This document shows positions 61,999-64,000 of a stretch of DNA of 64,000 nucleotides, one piece after another. The position numbers were made by a program, and so were the translations under genes. Below the pieces are notes generated by a model that made no database searches, was not told where the DNA came from, and saw only the letters and a list, made by a program, of their open reading frames with translations. Within the stretch, counting starts at the first letter, position 1. Every line of letters begins with the position of its first letter. The stretch is from contig NZ_FMDM01000001.1 of the NCBI RefSeq assembly GCF_900090105.1, positions 434,001 through 498,000 of the forward strand. Reading direction: 5' to 3'. The DNA is from Micromonospora humi (GTDB taxonomy: Bacteria > Actinomycetota > Actinomycetes > Mycobacteriales > Micromonosporaceae).

Positions 61999-63234
61999 GT
62001 GGTGATGTCGCCGGAACTGGACCGGGCCACCGTCCTGGGGGACGAGGCCGCGGCCCGCGGCCACCTGGCCCGGATCTGCTTCAAGACCGGTCCACCCACC
62101 CTCACCGGCGTCGAACTGGAATGGACCGTGCACGACGCCGCGGACCCGACCCGTCCGGTCGACCGCGAGCGACTGCGCGAGGCGCTGGGCCGGCACGGCC
62201 CCGTCACCCTCGACCCCACCAGCCCGGCCCACGAGCTCCGGCACGGCGGCACCGTGACCGTGGAGCCCGGCGGGCAGGTGGAGATCTCCGCTCCGCCGCG
62301 ACCGTCGGTCGCCGCGCTGGTCTGCGCCACCCAGGCCGACATCGACGAGCTGCGAGCCCTGCTGGACGCCGCCGGCCTCGTGCTGGGGGACACCGGGATG
62401 GATCCGTGGCGCCCGCCGCGGCCGGTCGTCGACACCCCCCGCTACCGCGCCATGCGCCGCGTCTTCGACCGGCGCGGTCCGGCCGGGCGGGCCATGATGT
62501 ACAGCACGGCCGGGCTCCAGGTCTGCCTGGACGCCGGCGAGCCGGACCAGTTGGCCCAGCGGTGGGCCGCCGCGCACGCCGTCGGGCCGCCGCTGCTGGC
62601 CGCGTTCGCCACCGCCGACCGGCATGCCGGCCGGCCCACCGGTTGGGTGTCCGCCCGGATGGCCGCCTGGTTGGCGATCGACCCGGCGCGCACCCGCCCG
62701 GTGTGGTCGCCGGCGCACGCCGACCGCGACCCGGTCACCGCCTGGACCGGATACGTGCTCGCCGCGCCGCTGCTCTGCGTCCGCGGCGACGGCCCGGACT
62801 GGACCCCGCCGGAAGGCGTGACCTTCGCCGGCTGGCTGGCCGGGGCGCTGCCCCACCCGCCCACCACCGACGACCTGGAATACCACGTCAGCACGCTCTT
62901 CCCGCCGGTCCGGCCGCGCGGCTACCTGGAGCTGCGCTACCTCGACGCCCAGCCGGGCCGGGAGTGGACCGTCCCGTCGGCGGTGCTGGCCGCGCTCTTC
63001 GCCGAGCCGTCGACCACCCGCGACGCGCTCGCCGCGGCCTCTCCGGTGGCCGACCGGTGGCACGCGGCGGCACGGCGCGGGCTGGCCGAGCGTCCGCTGG
63101 CGACCGCCGCGGCGACCCTGTTCGACCTGGCGCTGACCGCGCTGCCCGCGCTGGACCTGCCGGCCGGGATCCACGACCAGACCCACCGAGCGATCCGGCG
63201 GCACCGCGCCGCCGCGGAGAGGGGACACCGGTGA
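61999..63234 (+). CDS. egtA: Glutamate-cysteine ligase EgtA (ergothioneine pathway)
   Basis: A 411-residue ATP-grasp-like GCS2-family ligase that joins glutamate and cysteine to give gamma-glutamylcysteine, the sulfur donor for ergothioneine in actinobacteria. Features are VELEWTVHD (substrate/ATP Glu), ELRHGGTVTVEPGGQVEISAPP, MMYSTAGLQVCLDAG and LELRYLDAQPG. The GTG at 61999 has GAGAGGAG eight bases upstream; ATG 62005 is a less likely start. Its stop overlaps egtB (GTGA). Confidence 0.93.
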   Translation: MVMSPELDRATVLGDEAAARGHLARICFKTGPPTLTGVELEWTVHDAADPTRPVDRERLREALGRHGPVTLDPTSPAHELRHGGTVTVEPGGQVEISAPPRPSVAALVCATQADIDELRALLDAAGLVLGDTGMDPWRPPRPVVDTPRYRAMRRVFDRRGPAGRAMMYSTAGLQVCLDAGEPDQLAQRWAAAHAVGPPLLAAFATADRHAGRPTGWVSARMAAWLAIDPARTRPVWSPAHADRDPVTAWTGYVLAAPLLCVRGDGPDWTPPEGVTFAGWLAGALPHPPTTDDLEYHVSTLFPPVRPRGYLELRYLDAQPGREWTVPSAVLAALFAEPSTTRDALAAASPVADRWHAAARRGLAERPLATAAATLFDLALTALPALDLPAGIHDQTHRAIRRHRAAAERGHR

Positions 63235-64000
63235 CCACCACCGAGCGGCCGGGAACCGACGCCGAGCACCTGCGCACGAGGATCGCGGCGGAGCTGGAGC
63301 GCACCCGGGCCCGCACCGCGTCGCTGACCGACGCGGTGGACGACCACGATCTGGTCCGGCAGCACTCCACCCTGATGTCGCCGCTGGTCTGGGACCTGGC
63401 GCACGTCGGCAACCAGGAGGAGCTGTGGCTGGTGCGCGACGTCGGCGGGCGTGACCCGGTACGCCGCGACATCGACGATCTTTACGACGCGTTCAAGCAG
63501 CCGCGGCGGGACCGGCCGTCGCTGCCGCTGCTGCCGCCGGCCGAGGCGCGCGCCTACGTGCGCACGGTGCGGAACAAGGTGTACGACCTGCTGGACGGCA
63601 TCCGCTTCACCGACCGCCCGTTGGTCGAGGACGGGTTCGCGTTCGGCATGATCGTGCAGCACGAGCAGCAGCACGACGAGACGATGCTCGCCACCCACCA
63701 ACTGCGCGACGGCGTCCCGGTGCTGGACGCCCCGCCCCCGCCCGAGCCCCGGGCGGCCGTCGCCGGCGAGGTGCTGGTGCCGGCCGGGCCGTTCACCATG
63801 GGCACCTCCACCGACCCGTGGGCACTGGACAACGAACGCCCGGCGCACACCGTCGACCTGCCCGCCTATCTCATCGACGCCGCGCCGGTGACGAACGGCG
63901 ACTACCGCGCGTTCATCGCCGACGGGGGCTACGAGCAGTCGCGCTGGTGGAGCGAGACCGGCTGGCGGCACCGGGTCGACGCCGGGCTGAGCGCGCCGCT
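63231..64000 (+). CDS. egtB: Hercynine oxygenase EgtB (partial, runs off the edge)
   Basis: The first 256 residues of the iron(II)-dependent oxygenase that couples gamma-glutamylcysteine (or cysteine) to hercynine, forming the sulfoxide intermediate of ergothioneine. The DinB-like N-terminal domain carries the iron ligands: His in VWDLAHVGNQEELW and the HEQQHDET motif. The start of the formylglycine-generating-enzyme-like domain follows (VPAGPFTMGTSTDPWALDNERPAHTVDLPAY). The GTG overlaps the egtA stop, so translation is coupled. The C-terminal catalytic part is beyond the window. Confidence 0.95.
   Translation, partial: MTTTERPGTDAEHLRTRIAAELERTRARTASLTDAVDDHDLVRQHSTLMSPLVWDLAHVGNQEELWLVRDVGGRDPVRRDIDDLYDAFKQPRRDRPSLPLLPPAEARAYVRTVRNKVYDLLDGIRFTDRPLVEDGFAFGMIVQHEQQHDETMLATHQLRDGVPVLDAPPPPEPRAAVAGEVLVPAGPFTMGTSTDPWALDNERPAHTVDLPAYLIDAAPVTNGDYRAFIADGGYEQSRWWSETGWRHRVDAGLSAP

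Overview
The window is very GC-rich, densely packed actinobacterial chromosome, most likely from Micromonospora or a close relative in the Micromonosporaceae. This rests on GTG/ATGA-coupled genes, Lsr2, a HAIR-type operator in front of lon, an ergothioneine locus, an actinobacterial 478-residue glyA, and a palindromic GGGGCCCC/GTTAAC repeat that I associate with Micromonosporaceae genomes. The genus is inferred. No rRNA, tRNA, insertion sequence, phage or CRISPR was seen. About 60 protein genes are supported, the last running off the right edge.

Left arm (0-9.7 kb): an acyl-CoA ligase/MFS pair lies divergent to a secreted SGNH hydrolase. The hydrolase is followed by a tight four-gene operon: cytochrome P450, HSL-type alpha/beta hydrolase, FMN 2-hydroxyacid oxidase and class I aminotransferase. 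Chemically this reads as 'hydroxylate, oxidise the 2-hydroxy acid, transaminate', and it is the best candidate here for an undescribed small-molecule pathway.

10-25 kb is mostly housekeeping: glyA behind a ZTP riboswitch, a hemerythrin-like protein, a subtilase, nnrD with a histidine phosphatase, a stand-alone LigD-type polymerase, an Lrp/AsnC regulator divergent to a branched-chain 2-oxoacid dehydrogenase operon (E1a-E1b-E2), a rhodanese with a divergent AraC/GATase regulator, and an L,D-transpeptidase lipoprotein.

25-37 kb holds stress and redox genes (STAS, FKBP, DoxX, CBS-BON, nitroreductase), a DICT/degenerate-GGDEF protein, a DUF2726-like protein, an Asn/Gly-repeat secreted protein, lsr2, lon and a secreted I36-like protein. 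37-45 kb holds a DEAD-box helicase, a membrane protein, a DesKR-like two-component system, a 2H phosphoesterase, and a GH43 glycosidase divergent to an ArsR-type regulator.

45-59 kb holds a short P450 coupled to a PEP-mutase-family gene, with two repeat families in and just before the P450. It continues with DUF5715, DUF1203 and Ntn-hydrolase genes, an HD protein, an LVIVD/DUF305 pair sharing a Crp-type palindrome, a second two-component system, and a MacB/FtsX-like ABC exporter. 59-64 kb holds a Ser/Thr kinase, an ECF sigma factor with a membrane-anchored partner, and egtA-egtB (ergothioneine).

A recurring feature is leaderless transcription. At least 14 genes have a TANNNT-like -10 box only 6-8 nt before the start codon and no Shine-Dalgarno sequence, whereas operon-internal genes use GTGA/ATGA overlaps. 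Most gene ends carry strong GC hairpins. All calls come from reading the sequence; no database search was made.
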